Source: Labedella gwakjiensis (GTDB lineage: Bacteria > Actinomycetota > Actinomycetes > Actinomycetales > Microbacteriaceae). From it: DNA of 64,000 bases. The translations under genes and the position numbers were made by a program. Every line of letters begins with the position of its first letter. Within the stretch, counting starts at the first letter, position 1. Below the pieces are notes generated by a model, which had not been told where the DNA came from, searched no databases, and saw only the letters and a list, made by a program, of their open reading frames with translations. Shown here piece by piece: positions 35,537 through 47,121 of the stretch. Location of the stretch: contig NZ_PYAU01000001.1 in NCBI RefSeq assembly GCF_003014675.1, positions 2,108,001 to 2,172,000 of the forward strand, in the 5' to 3' direction.

Positions 35537-36493
35537 TCAGCCCGCTGCGTGCCGCCGTCTCTCGTCCACCTCGGAACGGCGCGGGATGCTCGGCGAGGCG
35601 CCGCGCCGCGTCACCGCGAGGGCGCCAGCGGCCGAGGCGACCCGCGCGGCCTCGTCCATCGAGGCCCCGGAGGCGAGAGCCGCGCCGAGGTAGCCGGCGA
35701 ACGCGTCCCCTGCCGCCGTCGTGTCGACGGCCGTGACCGCGATGGCGGGCAGGTGCGTCACGGCGTCGGCCGAGACGAGCGTGGCCCCGTCGGCCGCCCG
35801 CGTGACGATCGCGCAGCGGACACCCCTGTCGACGAACCACCGGCCGGCGGCCTCGGCGCTGGCATCGTCCGACACCGTGGCGCCCGTGAGGATCGCGGCC
35901 TCCGTCTCGTTCGGCGTCACGACGTCGACGAGACTCCAGATGTCGTCGTCGAGAGGCTGCGCCGGCGCGGGATCGAGGATGGTCGTGAGACCCGCCGCCC
36001 GTGCCGTCGCCATCGTGTGTCGCACGAGGTGGATGGGCGTCTCGAGCTGGGTCAGCAGCACGGAGCTCGTCGCGGCCCGATCCGCGACGGCCTCGTCGAT
36101 GTGCGCCTCGTCGAGCGACGAGTTGGCGAGCGGCACCATCACGATGTCGTTCTCGCCGCTCGCGTCGACGCGGATGTGGGCGACGCCGGTCGGTCCGTCC
36201 ACCGAGCGGACGAACGTCGTGTCGACGCCGGCATCGCGGAGGGCGTCGAGCACGAGGTCTCGGAAGAGGTCCGACCCGATGCACGCGACCATCGAGGCGC
36301 GGGCGCCGGCTCGTCCGGCTGCGACCGCCTGATTCGCGCCCTTCCCGCCGAGCACGAGCGAGAAGTCGTCCCCGAGCACCGTCTCGCCGCGGGCGGGGAG
36401 GCGCTGGGAGAAGGTCGTCAGGTCCACCGTCGCGCTCCCGACCACGATCACCCCCGATCGGTCGGTCGGGGGTGAGATCGTATCGGTCGTCAT
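35537..36493 (-). CDS. Ribokinase-like PfkB kinase
   Basis: A 318-residue PfkB kinase with ribokinase hallmarks: VVGSATVDLTTFSQRLPARGET at the start, GGKGANQAVAAGRAGA (substrate and lid motif) and NETEAAILTG. The C-terminal anion-hole motif reads DTTAAGDAFAGYLG, so the first glycine of the usual GAGD is alanine; the catalytic aspartate is kept. It would phosphorylate ribose or a similar sugar in the cytoplasm. It overlaps the upstream MFS transporter gene by four bases, so the transporter may supply or remove the substrate. Confidence 0.88.
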   Translation of the reverse strand: MTTDTISPPTDRSGVIVVGSATVDLTTFSQRLPARGETVLGDDFSLVLGGKGANQAVAAGRAGARASMVACIGSDLFRDLVLDALRDAGVDTTFVRSVDGPTGVAHIRVDASGENDIVMVPLANSSLDEAHIDEAVADRAATSSVLLTQLETPIHLVRHTMATARAAGLTTILDPAPAQPLDDDIWSLVDVVTPNETEAAILTGATVSDDASAEAAGRWFVDRGVRCAIVTRAADGATLVSADAVTHLPAIAVTAVDTTAAGDAFAGYLGAALASGASMDEAARVASAAGALAVTRRGASPSIPRRSEVDERRRHAAG

Positions 36494-37845
36494 CGGCGGG
36501 GTGCCGTCGCCCCGTCGGCAGGCGTGCGGGCCGGCCGGACGAGGAGGAGCAGGACGAGGCCGATCGCGAGGACCGAGACGATCCCGAGGATTCCCCAGTA
36601 CTGCGCTCCGCCGATCGTGATGAAGATGCCGAAGGCGAGCGGGGCGAGGAACGAGACCGCTCGTCCCGTCGTGGCGTAGAGCCCGAAGATCTCGCCCTCC
36701 TCGCCGGCGGGGATGATGCGCGCGAGATAGCTGCGCGAGGCCGACTGGGCCGGTCCCACGAAGAGGCACAGGATGAGCCCGAAGAGCCAGAAGACGCCCT
36801 GGCCGCCGTCGTGGAAGACGAAGATCGCGACCCCGGCGACGACGAGGCCGATGAGCGCCGTGATGATCACGGGGCGGGCGCCGAGCCGGTCGTCGAGCAG
36901 GCCGACGGTGATCGTCGAGATCCCCGCGACGACGTTCGCGACGATCGCGAAGATGATGACCTCGCCGGGTGAGAATCCGAACGACCCGGCCGCGAGGACG
37001 CCGCCGAACGTGAACACGCCGGCGAGTCCGTCGCGGAACACGGCGCTCGCCGCGAGGAAGCCGAGCAGCGGTCGGTCGGTGCGCCAGAGGCGTGCGATGC
37101 TCGCGCCGAGTCGACGGTACGACGCGACGATGCCGACGCGAGGACGTCGCGCACCCCGACCGGAGTACTCCGGCACGGCGAAGAAGACCGGGAGGGCGAA
37201 GAGCCCGAACCACACCGCCGACACGAGCATCGAGACGCGCACGTCCATGCCCTCGTCGCCCGTCACGCCGAAGAGGCCCACGTCGGGCGAGATGAAGCCG
37301 AAGTAGACGACGAGGAGCAGCACGATGCCGCCGAGGTATCCCATTCCCCACCCGAAGCCCGAGACCCGACCGATCGTCCGGGGCGTCGCCACCTGGGAGA
37401 GCATCGCGTTGTAGTTCACACCAGCGAACTCGAAGAAGATGTTCCCGGCGCCGAGGAGCAGGAGTCCGAGCGGCAGGAGGCTCGCTTCCGGCGCGACGAA
37501 GAAGAGGAGAGCCGTCGCGAGCACGACGAGCGCCGTGTTGACGCCGAGCCAGAACTTGCGGCGGCCGGAGGTGTCGGACCGCTGCCCCGTCACCGGAGCG
37601 AGCACTGCGATCACGAGACCGGCGGCGCTCAACGTCCAGGCGAGCCACTGCGAGACGAACGTCTCGCCGCCGAAACCGTCGGCCGTCGTCAGGTAGACCG
37701 TGAAGACGAATGTCGTGACGACGGCGTTGAAGGAGGCGGAACCCCAGTCCCACAGCCCCCACGCGATCACGCGGCGGGTGTTGGTTCGTTCGGGGGACTC
37801 CACCAGCGGCGTCGCCGGGGTCTGGGGCTGGGGGCTGCCGCTCAT
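36490..37845 (-). CDS. MFS transporter of the UMF1 (Atg22-like) family
   Basis: A 451-residue protein with about twelve hydrophobic segments. The start RRVIAWGLWDWGSASFNAVV matches the UMF1 family's WALYDWANSAF-type signature. GQRSDTSGRRK is the MFS loop 2-3 motif, and FFEFAGVNYNAML is another family block. It may export or import a small solute across the membrane; substrates of this family are poorly known. The ATG at 37845 has a minus-strand TACGCT (37857-37852) six bases upstream, indicating a leaderless start. It is co-transcribed with the ribokinase. Confidence 0.85.
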   Translation of the reverse strand: MSGSPQPQTPATPLVESPERTNTRRVIAWGLWDWGSASFNAVVTTFVFTVYLTTADGFGGETFVSQWLAWTLSAAGLVIAVLAPVTGQRSDTSGRRKFWLGVNTALVVLATALLFFVAPEASLLPLGLLLLGAGNIFFEFAGVNYNAMLSQVATPRTIGRVSGFGWGMGYLGGIVLLLVVYFGFISPDVGLFGVTGDEGMDVRVSMLVSAVWFGLFALPVFFAVPEYSGRGARRPRVGIVASYRRLGASIARLWRTDRPLLGFLAASAVFRDGLAGVFTFGGVLAAGSFGFSPGEVIIFAIVANVVAGISTITVGLLDDRLGARPVIITALIGLVVAGVAIFVFHDGGQGVFWLFGLILCLFVGPAQSASRSYLARIIPAGEEGEIFGLYATTGRAVSFLAPLAFGIFITIGGAQYWGILGIVSVLAIGLVLLLLVRPARTPADGATAPRR

Positions 37846-37851
37846 GCGCTC

Positions 37852-37857
37852 AGCGTA
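37852..37857 (-). promoter_or_regulatory. -10 element of a likely leaderless promoter
   Basis: TACGCT on the minus strand ends six bases before the ATG at 37845 of the MFS-ribokinase operon. No Shine-Dalgarno sequence is visible. Confidence 0.5.
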
Positions 37858-37858
37858 G

Positions 37859-40797
<2,939 letters not shown>

Positions 40798-40798
<1 letters not shown>

Positions 40799-41436
40799 TG
40801 ACTGAGAACCGGAACCCCGAGGAGCCCGAGGACATCCGTCCGGAGGACCAGGGCGACGGTCTCTCCGCCGGCGAGGGGCCGGAGGCAGACGCCTCCGGCC
40901 CCGAGCCGCACGCGGACGAGACCGGCGCGACGACACAGGACGAGGAGCTCACGGTCCAGGACATCCTGGATGCCGCCGAGGCGGAGGGCGCGGAGGCGCC
41001 GACCGGCCTCGACGCGGAGCCCGAGTCCGAGCATCTCGTCGACCTCAAGCGTGTGACGGCGGAGTACGCGAACTACCGCAAGCGCACGGAGGCCAACCGC
41101 GAGGTGGAGCGAGAGCGCACGACGGGCGACGTCGTGAAGCTCCTGCTCCCGGTGCTCGACGATCTCGACCGCGCCGAGAAGCACGGCGACCTGCAGGGCG
41201 ACGCACCGTTCGCGCAGATCGCCACGAAGCTCCGCTCGTCGGTGGAGCGGCTCGGGCTCCGTCCGTTCGCGGCGAAGGGCGAGGCGTTCGACCCGAACAT
41301 CCACGAGGCGATCTTCCAGCAGCCGAGCCCCGACGCGACGTCGGAGACGATCCTCGACGTGGTGGAGACGGGATACTTCGTGGGAGGCACTCTGCTGCGA
41401 GCGGCGAAAGTCGTCGTGCAGGTGCCCGCTAACTGA
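40798..41436 (+). CDS. grpE: Nucleotide exchange factor GrpE
   Basis: A 212-residue GrpE. The first 75 residues are acidic and disordered, a coiled-coil helix follows (DLKRVTAEYANYRKRTEANR), and the C-terminal beta domain has the signature FDPNIHEAIFQQPSPD and VVETGYFVGGTLLRAAKVVV. It drives ADP release from DnaK. The ATG overlaps the dnaK stop by one base (TAATG). A short gap leads to dnaJ. Confidence 0.97.
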
Positions 41437-41450
41437 ACGAGGACGAACAC

Positions 41451-42455
41451 ATGGCGAGTCAGGATTGGTTCGACAAGGACTTCTACAAGGTCCTGGGAGT
41501 GTCGAAGGACGTCTCGGCTGCCGACCTCAAGAAGACGTACCGCAAGCTGGCGCGGAAGTACCACCCGGATTCGAACCCGGATGACGCGGCCGCCGAGGCC
41601 CGCTTCAAAGAGATCAGCGAGGCGTACACGGTGTTGAACGACGCCGAGCAGCGCAAGGAGTACGACGCCGTCAGGGCGATGGGCTCCGGCGCGCGCTTCA
41701 CGGCTCCGGGGAGCGGCGGCGGCAACGGCGGTTTCGAGGACGTCTTCGGAGGGATGTTCGGCGGCGGTGCTCGCGGCCAGCAGACGAGCTACCAGCAGTC
41801 CGGCTTCGAGGACATCTTCGGCGGCATGTTCGGTGGCGGCGCCGGCGGTCGTTCGGCGGGCTTCGGCACGCCGAGCGGCGGCTTCCGCGGCTTCGGCGGT
41901 CCGACCAAGGGCCGCGACGTCACGGCGACGACGACCGTCGACTTCATCACCGCGACGCAAGGCGACACGGTGAGTCTTCAGACGTCGGAGGGTCGCACCA
42001 TCAAGGTGAAGATCCCCGCCGGGGTGTCGGACGGCCAGAAGATCCGCCTGCGCGGGAAGGGCCAGCCGTCCCCGGACGGCGGCGAGGCCGGAGACATCGT
42101 GCTCACGGTCACGGTGCGCAAGCACCCCGTGTTCGAGCGCGACGGGCTCAACCTCCGCGTGTCCGTCCCCGTCACCTTCGTGGAGGCCACCCTCGGCGCC
42201 ACGATCGAGGTGCCGACGCTCGGTGGCGACCCCGTCAAGCTGCGGGTCGCCCCGGGCACGCCGTCCGGACGCGTCCTGCGGGTGAAGGGCAAGGGCGTGT
42301 CGACGCCCAAGGGCACGGGTGATCTCCTCGCGGTCGTCCAGGTGGCCGTACCGTCCCACCTCAGCCCGGAGGCCCTCGAGGCCCTCAAGCGGTTCGCCGA
42401 GGTGGGTCCGCAGGAGAACCCGCGCGTGGACCTCATCGCCCGCGCCAGGGGCTGA
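41451..42455 (+). CDS. dnaJ: DnaJ-family co-chaperone without zinc finger
   Basis: A 334-residue J-protein. The J domain (residues 8-75) has HPD in ARKYHPDSNPDD. A Gly/Phe region follows in which the unit GFEDVFGGMFGGGA occurs twice (second copy with I for V). The C-terminal substrate domains start near residue 160 (GRDVTATTTVDFITATQGD). The CxxCxGxG zinc repeats of standard DnaJ are absent, so it is a type II (CbpA/DnaJ2-like) protein, although its place in the dnaK operon is that of dnaJ. It stimulates DnaK's ATPase. The ATG has GAGGA nine bases upstream. Confidence 0.93.
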   Translation: MASQDWFDKDFYKVLGVSKDVSAADLKKTYRKLARKYHPDSNPDDAAAEARFKEISEAYTVLNDAEQRKEYDAVRAMGSGARFTAPGSGGGNGGFEDVFGGMFGGGARGQQTSYQQSGFEDIFGGMFGGGAGGRSAGFGTPSGGFRGFGGPTKGRDVTATTTVDFITATQGDTVSLQTSEGRTIKVKIPAGVSDGQKIRLRGKGQPSPDGGEAGDIVLTVTVRKHPVFERDGLNLRVSVPVTFVEATLGATIEVPTLGGDPVKLRVAPGTPSGRVLRVKGKGVSTPKGTGDLLAVVQVAVPSHLSPEALEALKRFAEVGPQENPRVDLIARARG

Positions 42456-42509
42456 CCCGCTTTCAACGATCGAGACGGCCGCGGCGGCCGCGAAAGGACG
42501 GTGGCTTCG

Positions 42510-42944
42510 ATGGATGAGGAGACCCCGGTCTTCGCGATCGCCGTCGCGGCCGAGCTCGCAGGCATGCACCCGCAGACGCTCCGGCAGTACGACCGCATCG
42601 GGCTCGTGAGCCCCACCCGCACGGCCGGGAAGTCGCGCAGGTACTCGATGCGCGACGTCGTGCAGCTCCGGGAGGTCGCGCGGCTGAGCTCCGAGGGTGT
42701 GAGCCTCGAGGGAATCTCGCGCATCCTCGCGCTCGAGAATCAGGTGACGACGCTGTCGAAGCGCGTCCGCGACCTCGAGCACGCGCTCGCCGATCAGATG
42801 CTGCGCGCCTCCGGCCGTCTCGTCTTCGCTGCGGGGGCCCAGGGCGACGTCGTGCCGCTGCGCCACGGCGCCCGCGCGCAGCGCCGCACCGAGGTCGTCG
42901 TCTGGCGCCCCCTCTCGCAGCGCCCGGACGACGACGAGGACTGA
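42510..42944 (+). CDS. hspR: Heat-shock repressor HspR (MerR family)
   Basis: A 144-residue MerR-type regulator. VFAIAVAAELAGMHPQTLRQ followed by YDRIGLVSPTRTAGKSRRYS is the HspR HTH, and a coiled-coil helix LENQVTTLSKRVRDLEHAL follows. The tail WRPLSQRPDDDED is typical. It represses the dnaK operon by binding HAIR boxes, two of which lie before dnaK. The ATG at 42510 is preferred; an in-frame GTG at 42501 is only two bases from the AAAGGA. It is the last gene of the operon. Confidence 0.95.
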   Translation: MDEETPVFAIAVAAELAGMHPQTLRQYDRIGLVSPTRTAGKSRRYSMRDVVQLREVARLSSEGVSLEGISRILALENQVTTLSKRVRDLEHALADQMLRASGRLVFAAGAQGDVVPLRHGARAQRRTEVVVWRPLSQRPDDDED

Positions 42945-43043
42945 CGCTTCGGAAGCGTGCCGATCCCGAGGTCGCTTCGGCCCGGACCCGTCGCACGCCA
43001 CCCGCTCCGGACGGGGGACTGCCGCGCCACCGCGACTCGGCTC

Positions 43044-43049
43044 TAGCAT
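43044..43049 (+). promoter_or_regulatory. -10 element of a likely leaderless promoter
   Basis: TAGCAT ends six bases before the ATG at 43056, with no Shine-Dalgarno sequence between. This gives the lipoprotein gene its own promoter separate from the heat-shock operon. Confidence 0.55.
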
Positions 43050-43055
43050 TCGCCT

Positions 43056-43778
43056 ATGAGCATCCGATCCACCCGCGTCGTCGTCGTCGCCTCGGCGCTC
43101 GCCGTCGCTGCACTCGTCCTCGCCGGCTGCGCGCCCGAGCCGACTCCGTCGTCGTCCGCCGCAGCCCCGCCGGAGGCCGCGTCCCCGACGCCGAGCGCAT
43201 CCTCCGCCGAACCGTCGCTCGCGGACGTCGACCGCATCTCATTGAGCGTGTCCGCCTTCACGCTCTACGCCGGCGAGACCCAGGTCGCGGCGCTCTCGAC
43301 CGACGACGCCACGATCGACACGACGATCGATGCCCTCACCGAGGCGCTCGGCGCCCCGGAGACGGAGACGCTCGCGGAGGACGACCCGGCGCAGTGCGCG
43401 CAGGCGAACATCACCTACTCGTGGGGGGAGGCGCTCCGGATCGTCGATTACACGGCCGCCGACCCCGACTTCGACACCGCGACGATCCGCCTCCTCGCGG
43501 CCACCGTGCCGTCGGCTTCCGGCGCCGCCGTGCGCCTCGAGGGCGTCGGCGGCAACGCCGTCGGCGACGACATCGCGACGCTCATCGAGGACACGCCGCC
43601 CTCGGACAAGGAGGGCTTCGAGGTGGACGGAGTCGCGACGAACACGATCATCCTCGAGCGCGATGACCGCATCGAGGACCCGTCGGGGGGCGTGTGGGGC
43701 CTCGCGGCGGTCGCCGACGGGTCGATCGTCTCGGTGATCGGCGCGCCGATGTTCGTCAACTCGGCCGCCGACTGCTGA
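43056..43778 (+). CDS. Putative lipoprotein, function unknown
   Basis: A 240-residue protein with a signal peptide and lipobox LAGC (Cys25), then a Pro/Ser/Ala-rich linker of about 25 residues. The folded part (from about 55) contains a likely disulfide pair (C in DPAQCAQANI and the C-terminal AADC). The pattern SVSAFTLYAGETQVAALS followed by a conserved tryptophan segment resembles small actinobacterial surface lipoproteins of unknown role. It should be anchored on the outer membrane face. It ends five bases before the convergent GH4 gene stop. Confidence 0.8.
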   Translation: MSIRSTRVVVVASALAVAALVLAGCAPEPTPSSSAAAPPEAASPTPSASSAEPSLADVDRISLSVSAFTLYAGETQVAALSTDDATIDTTIDALTEALGAPETETLAEDDPAQCAQANITYSWGEALRIVDYTAADPDFDTATIRLLAATVPSASGAAVRLEGVGGNAVGDDIATLIEDTPPSDKEGFEVDGVATNTIILERDDRIEDPSGGVWGLAAVADGSIVSVIGAPMFVNSAADC

Positions 43779-43782
43779 CGGG

Positions 43783-45135
43783 TCAGCGCCCGTCGAGCAA
43801 CCGACCGATGGAGTCGAAGCGCTCCCCGTAGTGCTGGACGAGGGTCTTCGCGACGGAGACCGAGTCCACGAGAGGATGAGCCGCGAAGGCGCGCCACGCG
43901 AGGTCACGCGATCCGCTGCGGGTGGCCTCGATCACGAGCCGCTCCGACGACTTCACCTGCGTCATGAGGCCGAGCATCTCGCCAGTCACCGGGGCGATCG
44001 GCCAGGGGTGGACCCCGTCGGCGTCGACCGTGCAGCCGACCTCGACGACCGCGTCGTCGGGGAGCACGGGCACGAGCCCCGCGTTGGCGACGTTGAGGAT
44101 CATCGTCGAGCGCCGGCCCGTCGCGAGCGCGGCCATGAGGTCGAGGGCCACCTGCTGGTATCCGCCTCCGTCCACGTCGGACGCGTGGCGCTCGCCCTCC
44201 TCGCCTTCCGGGCGGCTCTCGGCCATGTAACTCGACTCGCGTTCGTGGCGCGTGCGCAGCCACCCTTCCAGCGGGTCGGCGCCGGGGGAGTCGAAGAAGC
44301 GTCGCTGCTGGGCGTCGAGGAACTCCCCGCGCGTCTCGTCCGATGCCGAGATGCGGCCGACGGCCTCGCGCGTGAAGGAGTAGTAGTACAGGTATTCGTT
44401 GGGGAGCGCTCCGATCGCGCGCACCCAGTCGAAGCCCATGAGCCGGGCCTCCTCGATGTCGGCGAGAGCGTCGTCGGAGGCCAGGAGTCGGGGGAGCACA
44501 TCGACGCCGTCGATCGCGAGCGACCGCAGCCAGCCGAGGTGGTTGAGCCCCACGTAGTCGAACGTGACATCGCCGGCCCCGGGCGCCGCGAGCGGGGCCG
44601 CTGCGGCGGCTGCGCGCCGCATGAGCCCGATCGGGGTGTCGCAGATCCCTACGACCCGCTCGCCGAGGACCGCCCGCATCGCCTCGGTGACGATGCCGGC
44701 CGGGTTGGTGAAGTTGATGACCCACGCGTCCGGAGCGACGGCCTTGATGCGCTCGGCGAGCCGCGTCATGAACGGCACCGTCCGGAGGGCGTAGGCGAGA
44801 CCACCCGGTCCGACCGTCTCCTGCCCGAGGACCCCGAGCTCGAGCGCGGTCCGCTCGTCGATGATCCGCCCCTCGGTGCCACCGATGCGCACGGCGCTGA
44901 ACACGAAGTCCGCGCCCGTGAGCGCCTCGTCGAGGTCGTCGGTCGTCGTGATGCGCGGGTGTCGCGCCGAGTCCTCGGCGAGCCGGTCGATCACGGACCC
45001 GATCGTGGTGAGCCGTGACGTGGACGTGTCGTAGAGGCACAGCTCGTCGATCTCGACGGGTGCGCCGGCGGCGGCGACGGCTTCGAACACCTGGGGGACG
45101 CGGAATCCACCGCCCCCGATGATGGTGAGCTTCAT
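43783..45135 (-). CDS. Family 4 glycoside hydrolase, 6-phospho-beta-glucosidase type
   Basis: A 450-residue GH4 enzyme. The NAD site is at the start (KLTIIGGGGFRVPQVFEAV). GADFVFSAVRIGG, VINFTNPAGIVTEAM and GICDTPIGLMRR (with the metal-binding cysteine) are family blocks, followed by DYVGLNHLGWLRS. GH4 enzymes cleave by an oxidation-elimination route using NAD and Mn, and most members need a 6-phosphorylated sugar. No PTS is nearby, but a PfkB kinase and an ABC importer are. It overlaps the DeoR regulator gene upstream by four bases, forming a two-gene minus-strand operon divergent from the importer. Confidence 0.9.
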   Translation of the reverse strand: MKLTIIGGGGFRVPQVFEAVAAAGAPVEIDELCLYDTSTSRLTTIGSVIDRLAEDSARHPRITTTDDLDEALTGADFVFSAVRIGGTEGRIIDERTALELGVLGQETVGPGGLAYALRTVPFMTRLAERIKAVAPDAWVINFTNPAGIVTEAMRAVLGERVVGICDTPIGLMRRAAAAAAPLAAPGAGDVTFDYVGLNHLGWLRSLAIDGVDVLPRLLASDDALADIEEARLMGFDWVRAIGALPNEYLYYYSFTREAVGRISASDETRGEFLDAQQRRFFDSPGADPLEGWLRTRHERESSYMAESRPEGEEGERHASDVDGGGYQQVALDLMAALATGRRSTMILNVANAGLVPVLPDDAVVEVGCTVDADGVHPWPIAPVTGEMLGLMTQVKSSERLVIEATRSGSRDLAWRAFAAHPLVDSVSVAKTLVQHYGERFDSIGRLLDGR

Positions 45136-45881
45136 GCGACGAGCACCTCCACGCCGGCACCGCGCAGCACGTCGAGCGTGTCGGCGTCAGCGTCGGCGTT
45201 CGTGACGACGCCGGACAGGCGGTCTGGCCCGCAGACGTTGAGGAGCCCGACGCCCGGGAACTTCGAGGAGTCGGCGAGCACGATCGTGCGGTTCGACGAT
45301 TCGATCATGGCCTTCTTCACGGGCACCTCCATGCCGGTCGTGTCGAGGATCGTCCCGTCGGGGCGGACCCCGCTCGTTCCGAGGAAGCAGATCGACGCGC
45401 GGATCTGCGCGAGGGCCTGCTCGGTGAGCACACCGACCATCGAGTTGTAGTTCTTGCGCACGGCTCCGCCGAGCACGATGAGCTCGACGTCGTCGTCGTC
45501 CCGTAGCTGGTCGATGACCGCGAGGCTCGACGTGGCCACAGTGATGTGGCGGCCGCGTAGATGGCGCGCGAGGAGAGCCGTCGTGGTTCCGATGTCGATG
45601 AGGACGACGTCGCCGTCGGAGACGAGGTCGGCACCGCGAAGGGCGACACTCTCCTTCTCCGCACTGCGCACACGCTGGATCTCGCTGAACGGGACCCGGT
45701 CCTGTTCGACGCTTCCGCCGCCGCGGACACGACGCAGGAGCCCGTCGGAGCTCAGGGCGTTCAGATCGCGGCGGATCGTCGACGCCGAGACGCCGAACCG
45801 GCCGGCGAGCAGTTCGACCGAGACCTCCCCGTCGGTCCGCAGGGAATCCAGGATCTTGGCCTGGCGCGTCGCTGTGAGCAT
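45132..45881 (-). CDS. DeoR-family transcriptional regulator
   Basis: A 249-residue DeoR regulator. The N-terminal HTH has RQAKILDSLRTDGEVSVELL and VSASTIRRDLNALSSDGLLRR. The effector domain has the sugar-phosphate-isomerase-like motifs VLIDIGTTTALLARHL and GGAVRKNYNSMVG, with a C-terminal TNADADADTLDVL. Such proteins respond to phosphorylated sugars. The start ATG at 45881 has minus-strand TATGCT (45894-45889) seven bases before it, indicating a leaderless start. It probably controls both directions of this divergent locus. Confidence 0.9.
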   Translation of the reverse strand: MLTATRQAKILDSLRTDGEVSVELLAGRFGVSASTIRRDLNALSSDGLLRRVRGGGSVEQDRVPFSEIQRVRSAEKESVALRGADLVSDGDVVLIDIGTTTALLARHLRGRHITVATSSLAVIDQLRDDDDVELIVLGGAVRKNYNSMVGVLTEQALAQIRASICFLGTSGVRPDGTILDTTGMEVPVKKAMIESSNRTIVLADSSKFPGVGLLNVCGPDRLSGVVTNADADADTLDVLRGAGVEVLVA

Positions 45882-45888
45882 GGCGCCG

Positions 45889-45894
45889 AGCATA
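45889..45894 (-). promoter_or_regulatory. -10 element of a likely leaderless promoter
   Basis: TATGCT on the minus strand ends seven bases before the ATG at 45881 of the DeoR-GH4 operon. Confidence 0.5.
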
Positions 45895-45915
45895 TCAGTC
45901 ACTTTCGCGCATGAT

Positions 45916-45948
45916 TTGACGCAACTCCGATCATTAACCATGATGATC
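45916..45948 (+). promoter_or_regulatory. Divergent promoter with DeoR operator candidate
   Basis: A -35-like TTGACG (45916-45921) and a -10-like CATGAT (45939-45944) are 17 bases apart. Within them lie ATCAT-N5-ATGAT (45930-45944) and the overlapping GATCAT-N8-ATGATC (45929-45948). A matching ATCATG-N6-CATGAT dyad occurs before the deacetylase gene at 50918-50935. The binding factor is inferred to be the adjacent DeoR protein. Confidence 0.6.
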
Positions 45949-45984
45949 ACTCATACGGTTCCACTCGATGTCGAAGGATCTCCC

Positions 45985-47121
45985 ATGAATGCGAGCACCG
46001 CTGGCCCCGAGGTCGACGTCGTGCTCGCGGGCTCGCTCTTCTTCGACATGGTCCTGACCGGCCTCAGCTCACCGCCGTCGCCCGGCACCGAGGTCTACGC
46101 GGACGGGATGGGTTCGAGCCCCGGCGGGATCGCGAACCTCGCGGTGGCCGCGAGCCGTCTCGGTCTCCGCACCGCCCTCGCCTCCACCTTCGGCGACGAC
46201 GCCTACGGACGCTGGTGCTGGAAGGTCCTGGAGGAGAACGAGGGGATCGACCTCCGACGCTCGCGCTCGCTGCGGGACCGGCACACGGCCGTCACCGTGT
46301 CGATCGCGGAACACGGCGACCGCAGCATGATCACCCACGGCCACGACAGTCCCGTGTCGGCCGACGAGCTGCTCGCCGAGCCCCTTCCCGCCGGGGCCGC
46401 TTTCGCCGAGCTCAGCGGCATGTCATCCGACGGGCCGCGGGAGGAGTGGTGGCGAGTCGCCGCAGCGTCCGGCACGCGGGTGTTCGCCGACGTCGGGTGG
46501 GACGCGACGGGCGTGTGGGACACCGCGACCCTCGATCCCTTGAGCGCGTGCTACGCCTTCACCCCCAACATGGTCGAGGCGATGGCGTACACCCGCACCG
46601 ACTCCCCGCTGGCCGCCGCCCGATCGCTCTCCGCGCGCGTGCCCCTCGTTGTCGTCACGTGCGGGGAGGACGGTGCCATCGCGATCGACTCGGCCTCGGG
46701 CGAGGAGGCGAGCGTGCCTCGCGTCCCCGTCACCCTCCTCGACGCGACCGGCGCCGGCGACGTCTTCGCCGCCTCGTTCGTCCTCGGCACGCTCCGCGAG
46801 TGGCCGCTCGCCCAGCGGCTGTCGTTCTCCGCGCTCTGTTCGGCGCTCGCCGTGCAGCAGTTCGGCGGCTCCCTCGCGTCCCCCGGGTGGGGCGACATCG
46901 CCGACTGGTGGTCGCGAACCCGTGGCGCCGGAGATCGGGACCTCGTGTCCCGGTACCGTTTCCTCGACGACGTCCTCCCCTCGGATCCCGCCGCCGTCGT
47001 GCGCCGCGCCGACGCGACGTTCCGTTGGCCAGACGACGTCGTCGTCGAGCCCACCGGCTTCTCCGCACCGACCCCTGCTGCATCACCGACCCGCTTGGAA
47101 GGGAACCACAGCCATGAATAA
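45985..47121 (+). CDS. PfkB-family carbohydrate kinase
   Basis: A 378-residue PfkB kinase, longer than usual (about 310) because of a C-terminal extension rich in charged and Pro residues. VDVVLAGSLFFDMVLTGL and SSPGGIANLAVAASRLGLR are the N-terminal motifs, and LLDATGAGDVFAASFVLG is the catalytic motif with intact GAGD. It is the first gene of the import operon and overlaps the binding-protein gene by eight bases. If the GH4 partner needs a 6-phosphate, this kinase may supply it after import. The ATG follows GAAGGAT. Confidence 0.87.
   Translation: MNASTAGPEVDVVLAGSLFFDMVLTGLSSPPSPGTEVYADGMGSSPGGIANLAVAASRLGLRTALASTFGDDAYGRWCWKVLEENEGIDLRRSRSLRDRHTAVTVSIAEHGDRSMITHGHDSPVSADELLAEPLPAGAAFAELSGMSSDGPREEWWRVAAASGTRVFADVGWDATGVWDTATLDPLSACYAFTPNMVEAMAYTRTDSPLAAARSLSARVPLVVVTCGEDGAIAIDSASGEEASVPRVPVTLLDATGAGDVFAASFVLGTLREWPLAQRLSFSALCSALAVQQFGGSLASPGWGDIADWWSRTRGAGDRDLVSRYRFLDDVLPSDPAAVVRRADATFRWPDDVVVEPTGFSAPTPAASPTRLEGNHSHE

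Noticed and set aside
42501-42509. GTG at 42501 as the hspR start
   Set aside because: Only two bases separate it from the AAAGGA; the ATG at 42510 matches the usual MDxxTPVF start of HspR.
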